A DNA stretch of 64,000 bases, from assembly GCF_002803065.1 (NCBI RefSeq), contig NZ_NNBL01000004.1:437766-501765 (forward strand), in the 5' to 3' direction. A model generated the notes under the pieces. The model worked only from the letters and a program-made list of their open reading frames with translations, ran no database searches and had not been told where the DNA came from. This stretch comes from Streptomyces sp. CB01635 (lineage in GTDB: Bacteria; Actinomycetota; Actinomycetes; Streptomycetales; Streptomycetaceae). Position numbers and translations under genes: made by a program. Positions 24,754-33,856 of the stretch are shown piece by piece; positions within the stretch are counted from its first letter, which is position 1; every line of letters begins with the position of its first letter.

Positions 24754-24867
24754 ATGCGTGCCGTACGCCTTCTGCTTAGTGAGCCGCGCTGATCAGTCCC
24801 GACCGCTGACGAATCGCGGATCGGAATCGGCGCGGCGCCCCCTCCTGTGCGAGGGGCATTTTTGTTT
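24754..24867 (+). promoter_or_regulatory. Leucine leader-peptide attenuator of leuS
   Basis: A 12-codon leader (24754-24792) encodes MRAVRLLLSEPR with three consecutive Leu codons. It is followed by a hairpin at 24800-24823 and then a terminator hairpin, CCCCTC (24839-24844) with GAGGGG (24851-24856), ending in ATTTTTGTTT. Slow decoding at the Leu codons when charged tRNA-Leu is scarce would favour readthrough into leuS. Classical attenuators have been predicted upstream of leuS in some Streptomyces. A TACCCT at 24742 may be the -10 element. Confidence 0.75.
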
Positions 24868-24920
24868 GGCCAGCGCGGTCAGTTCCGTAAGCAGAGACGA
24901 TCGATGGAGCTTTGAGGATC

Positions 24921-27815
24921 ATGAGCGAGACGAATTCCGCTGCCGCTTCCGAGGTGGCCGCGCCGCACCGCTACACGGCGGCGATGGCCGCCGACATCGA
25001 GGCACGCTGGCAGGACTTCTGGGACGCCGACGGCACGTACGAGGCGCCCAACCCGAGCGGTGACCTGGCGGGGGACACCGAGGCGGGCCGGGCGATGGCC
25101 GCCCGGCCCAAGAAGTTCGTCATGGACATGTTCCCGTACCCCTCGGGCGCGGGCCTGCACGTCGGCCACCCGCTGGGCTACATCGCCACGGACGTCTTCG
25201 CGCGCTTCCAGCGCATGAACGGGCACAACGTCCTGCACACCCTGGGCTTCGACGCCTTCGGCCTGCCCGCCGAGCAGTACGCCGTGCAGACGGGCACCCA
25301 CCCGCGCACGTCCACCGAAGCCAACATGGTCAACATGAAGTCCCAGCTGCGCCGGCTGGGCCTGGGCCACGACAAGCGCCGGTCGTTCGCCACGATCGAC
25401 CCCGAGTACTACAAGTGGACCCAGTGGATCTTCGTCCAGATCTTCAACTCCTGGTACGACGACGAGGCGAAGAAGGCCCGTCCGATCGACCAGCTGATCG
25501 CGCAGTTCGAGAGCGGTGAGCGCGCCGTACCGGACTCCACGCGCGCGTGGCACGAGCTGAACGCGGCCGAGCGGGCCGACGTGCTGAGTGAGTACCGGCT
25601 GGCGTACGCCTCCGAGGCGCCCGTCAACTGGTGCCCCGGGCTGGGTACTGTCCTGGCCAACGAGGAGGTCACCGCCGACGGTCGCTCCGAGCGCGGCAAC
25701 TACCCTGTCTTCAAGGCCAAGCTGCGCCAGTGGAACATGCGCATCACCGCCTACGCGGACCGCCTGCTGGACGACCTGGACGCCCTGGACTGGCCCGAGG
25801 CGATCAAGCTGCAGCAGCGGAACTGGATCGGCCGCTCCGAGGGCGCCCGCGTCGACTTCCCCGTCGGCGACGAGGCCATCACCGTCTTCACCACCCGTCA
25901 GGACACCCTGTTCGGCGCCACATACATGGTCCTGGCGCCCGAGCACGACCTGGTGGACCGGATCGTCCCCGCCGCGTGGCCCGAGGGCACGCACGACGTC
26001 TGGACGGGCGGCCACGCGACCCCCGCCGAGGCCGTCGCCGCCTACCGCAAGCAGGCCGCCTCGAAGTCCGACGTCGAGCGCCAGGCCGAGGCCAAGGACA
26101 AGACCGGCGTCTTCACCGGCGCGTACGCGGCCAACCCGGTCAGCGGCGAGCAGGTCCCCGTCTTCATCGCCGACTACGTCCTGATGGGCTACGGCACCGG
26201 CGCGATCATGGCCGTCCCCGCGCACGACACCCGCGACTTCGCGTTCGCGCGCGCCTTCGAGCTGCCGATGCGCTGCGTCGTGGAGCCCTCGGACGACCGC
26301 GGCACCGACACCTCCACGTGGGACGACGCGTTCGCCTCCTACGACGCGCGGCTGGTCAACTCCGCGAGCGACCAGATCTCCGTCGACGGCATGGGCGTCA
26401 CCGACGCCAAGGCGCGCATGACGGAGTGGCTGGAGCGCACCGGCATCGGCCGCGGCACCGTCAACTTCCGCCTGCGCGACTGGCTGTTCAGCCGCCAGCG
26501 CTACTGGGGCGAGCCCTTCCCGATCGTCTACGACGAGGACGGCGTCGCCCACTCGCTGCCCGAGTCGATGCTGCCGCTGGAGCTGCCGGAGGTCGACGAC
26601 TACAGCCCCCGCACGTTCGACGCGGACGACGCCGACACCCGGCCCGAGACCCCGCTGTCCCGCAACGACGACTGGGTCCACGTCACGCTGGACCTGGGCG
26701 ACGGACCCAAGAAGTACCGCCGCGAGACCAACACCATGCCCAACTGGGCGGGTTCCTGCTGGTACGAGCTGCGCTACCTGGACCCGCACAACAGCGACAA
26801 GTTGGTCGACCCGGCCATCGAGCAGTACTGGATGGGCCCCCGTGAGGGCCAGCCGACCGGTGGCGTCGACCTGTACGTGGGCGGCGCCGAACACGCCGTG
26901 CTGCACCTGCTGTACGCCCGCTTCTGGTCGAAGATGCTGTTCGACCTGGGCCACATCTCGTCGGCCGAGCCGTTCCACAAGCTGTACAACCAGGGCATGA
27001 TCCAGGCCTACGTGTACCGCGACAGCCGCGGCATCGCGGTGCCCGCCGCCGAGGTCGAGGAGCGCGACGGCGCGTACTACTTCGAGGGCGAGAAGGTCTC
27101 CCGCCTGCTGGGCAAGATGGGCAAGTCCCTGAAGAACGCCGTCACGCCGGACGAGATCTGCGCCGAGTACGGCGCGGACACCCTGCGTCTGTACGAGATG
27201 GCGATGGGCCCCCTGGATGTCTCGCGGCCGTGGGACACGCGCGCGGTGGTGGGCCAGTTCCGTCTGCTGCAGCGCCTGTGGCGCAACATCGTCGACGAGG
27301 CGAGCGGCGAGGTCACCGTCGTCGACACCGAGGACTCCGCCATCGACGGGATCACGTTGCGCGCCCTGCACAAGGCGATCGACGGCGTCCGCCAGGACCT
27401 GGAGGGCATGCGGTTCAACACCGCCATCGCCAAGGTCACCGAGCTGAACAACCACCTGACCAAGGTGGGCGGCCCGCTGTCGCGCAGCGTGGCCGAGCGC
27501 CTGGTGCTGCTGGTCGCGCCGCTGGCCCCGCACATCGCCGAGGAGCTGTGGCGCAAGCTGGGCCACACCGACTCCGTCGTCCACCAGGACTTCCCCGTCG
27601 CCGACCCCGCGTACGTCGTGGACGAGTCCGTGACCTGTGTCGTGCAGATCAAGGGCAAGGTCAAGGCGCGCCTGGAGGTGTCCCCGTCGATCTCCGACGA
27701 GGAGCTGGAGAAGGTGGCCCTGGCCGACGAGCGGGTCGTCGCCGCGCTGGACGGCGCCGGTATCCGCAAGGTCATCGTGCGGGCGCCGAAGCTGGTGAAC
27801 ATCGTTCCTGCGTGA
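24921..27815 (+). CDS. leuS: Leucyl-tRNA synthetase
   Basis: Charges tRNA-Leu; class Ia synthetase, 964 aa. The HIGH motif is in MFPYPSGAGLHVGHPLGY (about residue 75), the editing domain spans about 250-430 (including a GTGAIMAVPAHD segment), and the KMSKS equivalent is KMGKSLKN. The C-terminal domain ends VIVRAPKLVNIVPA. ATG 24921 has TTTGAGGATC upstream. The preceding leader peptide and terminator indicate leucine-responsive attenuation, and a hairpin with TTTT closes the unit. Confidence 0.97.
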   Translation: MSETNSAAASEVAAPHRYTAAMAADIEARWQDFWDADGTYEAPNPSGDLAGDTEAGRAMAARPKKFVMDMFPYPSGAGLHVGHPLGYIATDVFARFQRMNGHNVLHTLGFDAFGLPAEQYAVQTGTHPRTSTEANMVNMKSQLRRLGLGHDKRRSFATIDPEYYKWTQWIFVQIFNSWYDDEAKKARPIDQLIAQFESGERAVPDSTRAWHELNAAERADVLSEYRLAYASEAPVNWCPGLGTVLANEEVTADGRSERGNYPVFKAKLRQWNMRITAYADRLLDDLDALDWPEAIKLQQRNWIGRSEGARVDFPVGDEAITVFTTRQDTLFGATYMVLAPEHDLVDRIVPAAWPEGTHDVWTGGHATPAEAVAAYRKQAASKSDVERQAEAKDKTGVFTGAYAANPVSGEQVPVFIADYVLMGYGTGAIMAVPAHDTRDFAFARAFELPMRCVVEPSDDRGTDTSTWDDAFASYDARLVNSASDQISVDGMGVTDAKARMTEWLERTGIGRGTVNFRLRDWLFSRQRYWGEPFPIVYDEDGVAHSLPESMLPLELPEVDDYSPRTFDADDADTRPETPLSRNDDWVHVTLDLGDGPKKYRRETNTMPNWAGSCWYELRYLDPHNSDKLVDPAIEQYWMGPREGQPTGGVDLYVGGAEHAVLHLLYARFWSKMLFDLGHISSAEPFHKLYNQGMIQAYVYRDSRGIAVPAAEVEERDGAYYFEGEKVSRLLGKMGKSLKNAVTPDEICAEYGADTLRLYEMAMGPLDVSRPWDTRAVVGQFRLLQRLWRNIVDEASGEVTVVDTEDSAIDGITLRALHKAIDGVRQDLEGMRFNTAIAKVTELNNHLTKVGGPLSRSVAERLVLLVAPLAPHIAEELWRKLGHTDSVVHQDFPVADPAYVVDESVTCVVQIKGKVKARLEVSPSISDEELEKVALADERVVAALDGAGIRKVIVRAPKLVNIVPA

Positions 27816-27858
27816 GCGACGACCGCTCCGCTTAGCCGGATCAGGGTTGTTCCCTACG

Positions 27859-27899
27859 GGCAGGTTGGGGGTTCCGCTGGAACCTCCGGCCTGCCTTTT
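27859..27899 (+). terminator. leuS terminator
   Basis: GGCAGG (27859-27864) pairs with CCTGCC (27890-27895) and encloses an inner GGGTTCC/GGAACC hairpin; TTTT follows at 27896. Clear rho-independent form. Confidence 0.85.
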
Positions 27900-27952
27900 C
27901 CGTTTACCGTGGAAGAGGCGGACGGACCGCCGACCTTGTCGGGAGGAGCGTC

Positions 27953-28699
27953 ATGGGAGAGGCCGTGATCGCGATCGTGGCGCTCATGTTCGTACTGTTC
28001 CTGGCCCTGGGCGCGTATGTGACGGTGAAGGTCGTCGGCGCCGCCAAGCGGGGAGTGGACCGCACGGTCGCGCAGGCCCGCCGGTCCGTCGAGGACACGA
28101 CGCTCAAGGCGCGGACCTTCGTGCAGCCGGGCGCGGCCGGCGAGCTCGCGCAACTGCGGCTCAAGCTGCGTACGTCGATGAGGTCCACTCAGGACGCGCT
28201 CCACGCGCGCGTGGCCGAGGACGCCTCGCTCAAGGAGTCGCTGGACCTCTTCGGCCGGCTCAGCGTGCACGCGCACGAGCTGGACGACGACCTCAAGCGT
28301 CTTGAGACCGAGCCGGACAAGGCGCATCTCGCCGAGCTCCTGCCCGATCTGCGCAAGCGGACGGAGCAGATCACCGCGTCGGCCGACTCCCTGCGCCGGG
28401 CGGCCAGGGACCGCGCCCACCGGATCGCCGACGACGACCTGGATTCCCTGAGTGCCCAGATCGACATCGAGGCGGGAGCGCTGCGGCACTGGACGACGGA
28501 ACCGTCGCCCGAGCCCGTGCAGACGCCGCCCCCGTGGCCCGAGGCACCGGCCCCTGAGCGCCCTGCCGCGCATCAGACCTGGCCAGGGACTCCGCAGGGC
28601 GGGCAGGCCGAAGCGCCCGACCGGCCCGCGCTCTCGCCCACCGACTCGCGCCCCGCCTATCCTTGGCAGAAGAAAGCCCGCCCGGAGAGCACGACTTGA
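27953..28699 (+). CDS. Single-pass membrane protein with coiled-coil
   Basis: Function unknown, 248 aa. An N-terminal membrane helix (residues 4-27, VIAIVALMFVLFLALGAYVTV) leads into a long charged helical region (about 35-175) rich in Leu/Glu/Lys/Arg heptad-like spacing, then a Pro/Ala-rich tail. ATG 27953 has GGGAGGAG close upstream. Located between leuS and degV, probably as its own unit. It could be an envelope-associated structural protein; no domain is recognised. Confidence 0.75.
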   Translation: MGEAVIAIVALMFVLFLALGAYVTVKVVGAAKRGVDRTVAQARRSVEDTTLKARTFVQPGAAGELAQLRLKLRTSMRSTQDALHARVAEDASLKESLDLFGRLSVHAHELDDDLKRLETEPDKAHLAELLPDLRKRTEQITASADSLRRAARDRAHRIADDDLDSLSAQIDIEAGALRHWTTEPSPEPVQTPPPWPEAPAPERPAAHQTWPGTPQGGQAEAPDRPALSPTDSRPAYPWQKKARPESTT

Positions 28700-28762
28700 C
28701 GCGTGCCCGGGCCACCGGGGCCGGGCTGCCGTCCACCGGCCCGGGCAGGTAATCTCCAGCTC

Positions 28763-29608
28763 ATGTCCCGCCATGTCGCGATCGTCACGGATTCAACGGC
28801 CTACCTGCCGCAGCGGACGATGGAGCGCCACGGCATCATCGCGGTCCCCCTGACCGTGGTCCTTGGCGACCGGGCCCTCGAAGAGGGCGCCGAGATCTCC
28901 ACCCGCTCACTCGCCGAAGCCCTGCAGAAGCGCCGGCCGGTGACCACGTCCCGGCCGAGCCCCGAGATCTTCGCCGCCACTTATCGCAAGCTGGCCGAAG
29001 AGGGCGCGACCAGCGTCGTCTCGCTCCATCTGTCGTCCGAACTCTCCGGCACCTACGACGCCGCGGTACTCGCCGCGCGCGAGGCGCCGGTGCCGGTCAG
29101 AGTCGTGGACACCGGCATGGTCGCGATGGCCCTCGGTTTCTGCGCGCTCACCGCCGCCGAGGTGGCCGACGGCGGCGGCACGGTCGACGAGGCCGTGACG
29201 GCGGCGGAGAAGCGGGCCGCCGCCACGTCCGCGTACTTCTACGTCGACACCCTGGACTACCTCCGCCGCGGTGGCCGTATCGGCGCCGCCCAGGCCCTCC
29301 TCGGCTCGGCGCTCGCCGTAAAACCGCTGTTGCAGCTCGAAGGCGGTCGTATCGAGCTGCTCGAGAAGGTGCGTACCTCGTCGAAGGCGATCGCCCGTCT
29401 CCAGGAGATCGTCGCCGAGCGCGCGGGCACGAGCGAGGTCGACATCGCGGTGCACCATCTCGCCGCGCCGGACAGGGCGGCGATGTTCGCGGACAAGCTG
29501 CGGGAGCGGGTGCCTGGGCTCTTGGACCTGCATGTCAGCGAGGTCGGCGCGGTAATCGGGGCGCACACGGGGCCGGGGTTGCTGGGGGCGGTTGTTTCGC
29601 CTCGGTGA
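28763..29608 (+). CDS. DegV family protein
   Basis: Fatty-acid-binding protein of the DegV/FakB fold, 281 aa. VAIVTDSTAYLP (residues 4-15), TSRPSPEIFAATYRKL and SLHLSSELSGTYDAA are the family signatures that line the acyl pocket. In FakB-type systems the protein presents a fatty acid to a kinase (FakA); no such kinase is adjacent. ATG 28763 lies 7 nt after TAATCT, so a leaderless transcript is likely. Confidence 0.9.
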   Translation: MSRHVAIVTDSTAYLPQRTMERHGIIAVPLTVVLGDRALEEGAEISTRSLAEALQKRRPVTTSRPSPEIFAATYRKLAEEGATSVVSLHLSSELSGTYDAAVLAAREAPVPVRVVDTGMVAMALGFCALTAAEVADGGGTVDEAVTAAEKRAAATSAYFYVDTLDYLRRGGRIGAAQALLGSALAVKPLLQLEGGRIELLEKVRTSSKAIARLQEIVAERAGTSEVDIAVHHLAAPDRAAMFADKLRERVPGLLDLHVSEVGAVIGAHTGPGLLGAVVSPR

Positions 29609-29660
29609 GGTGCCTTGTGGTGCGGTGCCCTGAGGCTGGGGGTTCTTGTGGGTGACGGAG

Positions 29661-29669
29661 TTATCCACA
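29661..29669 (+). promoter_or_regulatory. Lone DnaA-box-like sequence
   Basis: TTATCCACA is an exact match to the E. coli consensus DnaA box, with a weaker TTGTCCCCG at 29679. It lies about 70 nt before the comEA start. A single 9-mer can occur by chance, so regulation by DnaA is only a possibility. Confidence 0.25.
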
Positions 29670-29738
29670 ACTGGCGGGTTGTCCCCGGGAATTGAGCAAG
29701 ATCACCGCGGATTCGGTGGAGTGCCTAGCGTTCGTGGC

Positions 29739-30986
29739 ATGGCATTTGGACCAGCACTTTCAGAGACAGCAGTACGTTCGGAGACGCTCGAGGCGGCTGC
29801 CGGAGATGTGGCGCCGGGGGGAGCGTCGGGGACGTGGCAACGGCGTAGGCGTGTGCGGCGGCGCTATCGGCAGGCGTCGGCCGAGGCGCTGAGGCTGCGG
29901 GCGGAGGCGTTGTTCGCGGAGGGGCGGGGTGGGCCGCCGGGTTGGTCTGGCGCGCCGAGTCTTTCGCCCGGTCCACCGGGTGTGCCGAGCTCGCCGGATC
30001 CACCTGAGTGGGTGCGGCCGTCTCTTCCACGGTGGGCCGGGACGGTGTCGTCACGTCCTCCTCGGTGGGCTCGGGCGGATGCGGATGCGGATGCGGATGC
30101 GGATGCCGATGTCGATTCCGACGACGGCGGGGTCTGGGTGGCGGGTGTGGCTCCGGGGGAGTTCACGGGGGAGCGGGACGAACCGGCGGGCGAGGCCGAA
30201 AGGGCGCCCTCGTGGCGGGAGCGGGCTGGGCTTGCCGTGCGGGAGCGGCTGCCGCTGTGGATGCAGACGCGGTGCGGGCTCGAGCGGCGGAGCGTGATCG
30301 CTCTGGTAGTGGTCCTGGTCGCGGCGGCGGGCTTCGCCGTGCACCACTTCTGGACCGGACGGGCTCAGCCGGTGAGCGCGCCCGAGGTGGTGCGATCGGC
30401 GGCGCCCGAGGGGGCGGCGGGTCAGCTCGACGCCGGTCAGGAGCCGGGCGCCGGGCCGTCGGCACCCGCCCCGGCCGGGCCGTCGGCTGCGGGCGGGACG
30501 GATGGGCCGGCCGGGGCGGCTGCGGCGGGGATCGTCGTGGACGTCAGCGGGAAGGTGCGGAGTCCCGGGATCCATCGGCTGCCGGCCGGATCCCGGGTCG
30601 CCGACGCGTTGCGCGCCGCCGGAGGGATCCGTCCGGGGGTGGACCCCACGGGAATCAACCGGGCGCGACTGCTGGCGGACGGCGAGCAGGTGGTCGTGGG
30701 CGCACCGGCGGCACCCGGAGGGACCGGCGCGGGCGGTTCTGCGGGTTCGGCGAGTTCTGCCGGTACGGGTGCCGGAACCGGGGCTGCGGCGGCGGGGCCG
30801 ATCGGCCTCAACACCGCCACCGCAGAGCAGCTCGACACGCTGCCGGGCGTCGGACCCGTGCTGGCCCAGCACATCATCGACTACCGCACGGAGCACGGGG
30901 GTTTCCGTTCCATCGATGAACTGCGCGAGGTCAACGGCATCGGCGACCGTCGCTTCTCCGACCTCCAGAACCTCGTACGGCCATGA
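29739..30986 (+). CDS. ComEA family helix-hairpin-helix DNA-binding protein
   Basis: Membrane-anchored DNA receptor of the competence type, 415 aa. The long cytoplasmic N-terminus includes an Asp-Ala run (30075-30110) made of a 6-bp repeat. One membrane helix (about residues 187-205, VIALVVVLVAAAGFAVHHFW) is followed by an Ala/Pro linker, an SLBB domain (IVVDVSGKVRSPGIHRLPAGS), a Gly/Ala linker and two HhH motifs (LNTATAEQLDTLPGVGP and FRSIDELREVNGIGDRR). ATG 29739 lies 7 nt after TAGCGT (leaderless-type); upstream in-frame starts lack support. It overlaps comEC by 4 nt. Confidence 0.88.
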   Translation: MAFGPALSETAVRSETLEAAAGDVAPGGASGTWQRRRRVRRRYRQASAEALRLRAEALFAEGRGGPPGWSGAPSLSPGPPGVPSSPDPPEWVRPSLPRWAGTVSSRPPRWARADADADADADADVDSDDGGVWVAGVAPGEFTGERDEPAGEAERAPSWRERAGLAVRERLPLWMQTRCGLERRSVIALVVVLVAAAGFAVHHFWTGRAQPVSAPEVVRSAAPEGAAGQLDAGQEPGAGPSAPAPAGPSAAGGTDGPAGAAAAGIVVDVSGKVRSPGIHRLPAGSRVADALRAAGGIRPGVDPTGINRARLLADGEQVVVGAPAAPGGTGAGGSAGSASSAGTGAGTGAAAAGPIGLNTATAEQLDTLPGVGPVLAQHIIDYRTEHGGFRSIDELREVNGIGDRRFSDLQNLVRP

Positions 30987-33622
30987 GCAGCACGGGAGTT
31001 GCACCGCCCTCGGACCTCACTTCGGGTGACGCCAACCCCCGGCAGGAGGGCCCGGCGGATCTCCGTCTCGTCCCTCCGGCGCTCGCGGCATGGGCCACGG
31101 CAGCGGTGATGCTGGACGCTCCGGCGGCGTGGGTGACGGCCCTGGCGCTGACCTGCGCGGCGGTGGCGGGAGTGTTGCTACTGGGAGGGGCTACACGGGG
31201 GCGGCAGGGGAGGACGGAGCCACCGTCCCAGCCGCGATCCCCAGCGCCACTGCCGCCCGCGCCCCCGTCCCCGGAGTTACGGCCCCCGCCACCCAGCCCT
31301 CCCCGCAGAGTGTTCTCGCTCCGGCCTCGTATGTCCGTGGCCGCCGTGCTGCTCTGCGTCGCCGCGTCCGGGGCCTCGGCCGCGCTGCACGGTGCGGATC
31401 TGACGCGCGGTCCCGTTCCCGGGCTCGCCCGACAATTCGCTCGGGTGACGGTCGAGTTGGAAGTGACGGCCGACCCGCGGCTGACGCGCCCCCGCGTGAA
31501 GGGGGACCACGCGGCTCCCTCGTCCGTCGTCATCGCCGCCGATGTGCTGAGAGTCGGCGACGCGGGGCAGGGCGGGCCCTCGGGCGTCGGGACGCGGGTG
31601 CGGACGCCGGTTCTGGTCCTCGTCGACGTGGACCGCGCCGCTCCGGGGAGGACGCCGTGGCTGTCGCTCCTTCCCAGCACGCGGCTGGTCGTGCACGGAG
31701 GGCTGGCGCCCGCGTCGGCCGACGGCGGCCGGGTCGCGGCCCTGCTCCGCGTCGGACGCGACGAGAGCCCTCGGATCGTCGGCGCACCCTCCGCGGCTCA
31801 GCGCTTCGCGGGGAAGCTGAGGGGCGGGCTGCGGGAAGCGACCGAGGGGCTGCCGGCGGATGCCCGCGCGTTGCTTCCCGGGCTCGTGGTCGGGGACACG
31901 TCTCGTGTCCCGCCCGAGCTGCACGAGGCATTCGAGGCCACTGACCTCTTGCACCTGACGGCGGTCAGCGGGGCGAACTTCACGATCCTGCTCGCTCTGC
32001 TGATCGGTCCGCCCGGCACCGCGCACCGGGCGGAGCGCCGTGGCCTCGCCCCGAGGCTCGGGATCCCGTTGCGGGCGACCGCTCTGCTCGGCGGCGCGCT
32101 CACGCTCGGCTTCGTGATCGTGTGCAGGCCGGAGCCGAGTGTGCTCCGGGCGGCGGCCTGCGGGCTCGTCGCACTGCTCGCCATCGGCACCGGGCGACGC
32201 AGGTCCCTGATCCCGGCACTGGCCACGGTCGTACTGCTGCTGGTCCTGTACGACCCCTGGCTGGCCCGGAGTTACGGGTTCCTGCTGTCCGTCCTGGCCA
32301 CAGGCGCGCTGCTGACCCTCGCCCCGCGCTGGAGTGCGGCACTGCGGCGGCGCAGATGTCCGCCGCGCCTGGCGGAGGCGCTCGCGGCGGCCGGGGCGGC
32401 GCAGGCCGTGTGTGCGCCGGTGGTCGTGGTCATCGCGTCCCGGGTGAGCCTGGTGGCGGTGCCGTGCAATCTGCTCGCGGAGTTCGCGGTCGCGCCGGCG
32501 ACGGTGCTGGGGTTCGCCGCCCTGGCCGCCGCGCCGCTGGCGATACCGGTTGCGAAAGTCTTCGCCTGGTGCGCGAGCTGGCCCGCCGGATGGATCGCGG
32601 ACATCGCACGCGCGGGGGCCGCACTGCCCGGCGGAGGCGTGGACTGGCCCGGGGGCCCGAGCGGTGGGCTGCTGCTCGCGGTGGTCACCCTGGGTGTGGT
32701 CCTCGTGGGCCGCCGGGTGCTCAAGTCCCCGTGGGTCATGGGGATATGTGTGCTGCTCCTGATCCTCGTGGTCATGCAGCCGAGGCCCCTGACCCGGGTG
32801 ATCACGGGGTGGCCCCCGCCGGGATGGCGGATGGTGATGTGCGATGTGGGGCAGGGGGACGCGCTGGTGCTCGCGGCGGGCGCGGGGGCCGGGGTGGTGG
32901 TCGACGCGGGGCCGGATCCGGTACTGGTCGACCGTTGTCTGCGCTCGCTCGGGATCACCCGGGTCCCGCTCGTCCTGCTGACCCACTTTCACGCGGACCA
33001 TGTCGCGGGTCTGCCCGGGGTGCTGCGGGGGCGCGAGGTGGGGGCGATCGAGACGACAGGGTTCGACGAGCCACCGGAACAGGCGCGATTCGTACGGGGG
33101 TTGGCGCACGCTCGGCACATCACGATGACCCGGGCCGTCGCGGGGGAGCAGCGGCGGACGGGCCGGCTCGCATGGCAGGTGCTGTGGCCGCCGCCGCGAC
33201 CCGCTCCCGACCCGGACGGCCCGAACGACGCGAGCGTCACCCTGCTGGTCCGCACTGCGGGCCTCACCCTGCTGCTCCTGGGTGACCTCGAACCACCGGC
33301 GCAGCGCGCCCTGTTGAGATCCCCCGTGGCGGCGGCCCTGCCAGCCGTGGACGTTCTCAAGGTCGCCCACCACGGCTCGGCCTACCAGGATCCGGTACTC
33401 CTGCGGCGGGTCGCGCCCCGTCTTGCCCTGATTTCGTGCGGCGAGGACAACCCGTACGGGCATCCGTCGGCGCGCACGGTCGCGGAGTTGCGGGCCGGTG
33501 GAGCGGCAGTCCTCCGGACGGACCGGGACGGGGCGTTGGCGGTCACCGGATCGGGGCAGAACAGATCCGGTTCGGTGCGTTCCGGGGAGGCGTCGGGGGA
33601 GGGGCGGGGCTCGGTGTGGTGA
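30983..33622 (+). CDS. ComEC/Rec2 family DNA-uptake channel
   Basis: Inner-membrane channel for single-stranded DNA in transformation-type systems, 879 aa. An N-terminal membrane/OB-like part (about 20-230) comes first, then the Competence domain with LLPGLVVGD and LTAVSGANFTILLAL plus many helices (about 280-590), then a metallo-beta-lactamase domain with DVGQGDALVL, LTHFHADHVAGLPG (intact HxHxDH) and VAHHGS. The ATG overlaps the comEA stop (ATGA). The substrate and the conditions of use in this lineage are not evident. Confidence 0.9.
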   Translation: MSSTGVAPPSDLTSGDANPRQEGPADLRLVPPALAAWATAAVMLDAPAAWVTALALTCAAVAGVLLLGGATRGRQGRTEPPSQPRSPAPLPPAPPSPELRPPPPSPPRRVFSLRPRMSVAAVLLCVAASGASAALHGADLTRGPVPGLARQFARVTVELEVTADPRLTRPRVKGDHAAPSSVVIAADVLRVGDAGQGGPSGVGTRVRTPVLVLVDVDRAAPGRTPWLSLLPSTRLVVHGGLAPASADGGRVAALLRVGRDESPRIVGAPSAAQRFAGKLRGGLREATEGLPADARALLPGLVVGDTSRVPPELHEAFEATDLLHLTAVSGANFTILLALLIGPPGTAHRAERRGLAPRLGIPLRATALLGGALTLGFVIVCRPEPSVLRAAACGLVALLAIGTGRRRSLIPALATVVLLLVLYDPWLARSYGFLLSVLATGALLTLAPRWSAALRRRRCPPRLAEALAAAGAAQAVCAPVVVVIASRVSLVAVPCNLLAEFAVAPATVLGFAALAAAPLAIPVAKVFAWCASWPAGWIADIARAGAALPGGGVDWPGGPSGGLLLAVVTLGVVLVGRRVLKSPWVMGICVLLLILVVMQPRPLTRVITGWPPPGWRMVMCDVGQGDALVLAAGAGAGVVVDAGPDPVLVDRCLRSLGITRVPLVLLTHFHADHVAGLPGVLRGREVGAIETTGFDEPPEQARFVRGLAHARHITMTRAVAGEQRRTGRLAWQVLWPPPRPAPDPDGPNDASVTLLVRTAGLTLLLLGDLEPPAQRALLRSPVAAALPAVDVLKVAHHGSAYQDPVLLRRVAPRLALISCGEDNPYGHPSARTVAELRAGGAAVLRTDRDGALAVTGSGQNRSGSVRSGEASGEGRGSVW

Positions 33623-33856
33623 CGGGTGGGTCATGACAGGTGCCGCGTCCCTGTGGCTCCCGTGGCATTACCCGCTGGTAGAAATGCCTCCGAGCTGGCG
33701 AAACGGTAAGCGGAATGGCTAATTCAGGCATCTCTGTACGGGCGGTGACAGTCTCTGGCATTCCCGCGATGTGGGCCTGTGTTGCACCGAATGCCGCAAC
33801 GGTGGTCGAATGCATCTTCGTTGATGGTGGTCAAGCTTCACTGGGGTGTCTCGCAC

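Noticed and set aside
24754..24867. T-box riboswitch upstream of leuS
   Set aside because: No T-box sequence or specifier stem was seen; a Leu-rich leader frame plus terminator explains the region better.
24879..27584. 901-aa open frame on the minus strand across leuS
   Set aside because: Absence of stops opposite a biased GC-rich gene is expected; composition is Val/Gly/Asp/Arg-rich with no recognisable domain, while leuS is unmistakable.
29661..29669. Replication origin signal (DnaA box)
   Set aside because: Only one good 9-mer and one weak neighbour, no dnaA or dnaN, no AT-rich unwinding region.
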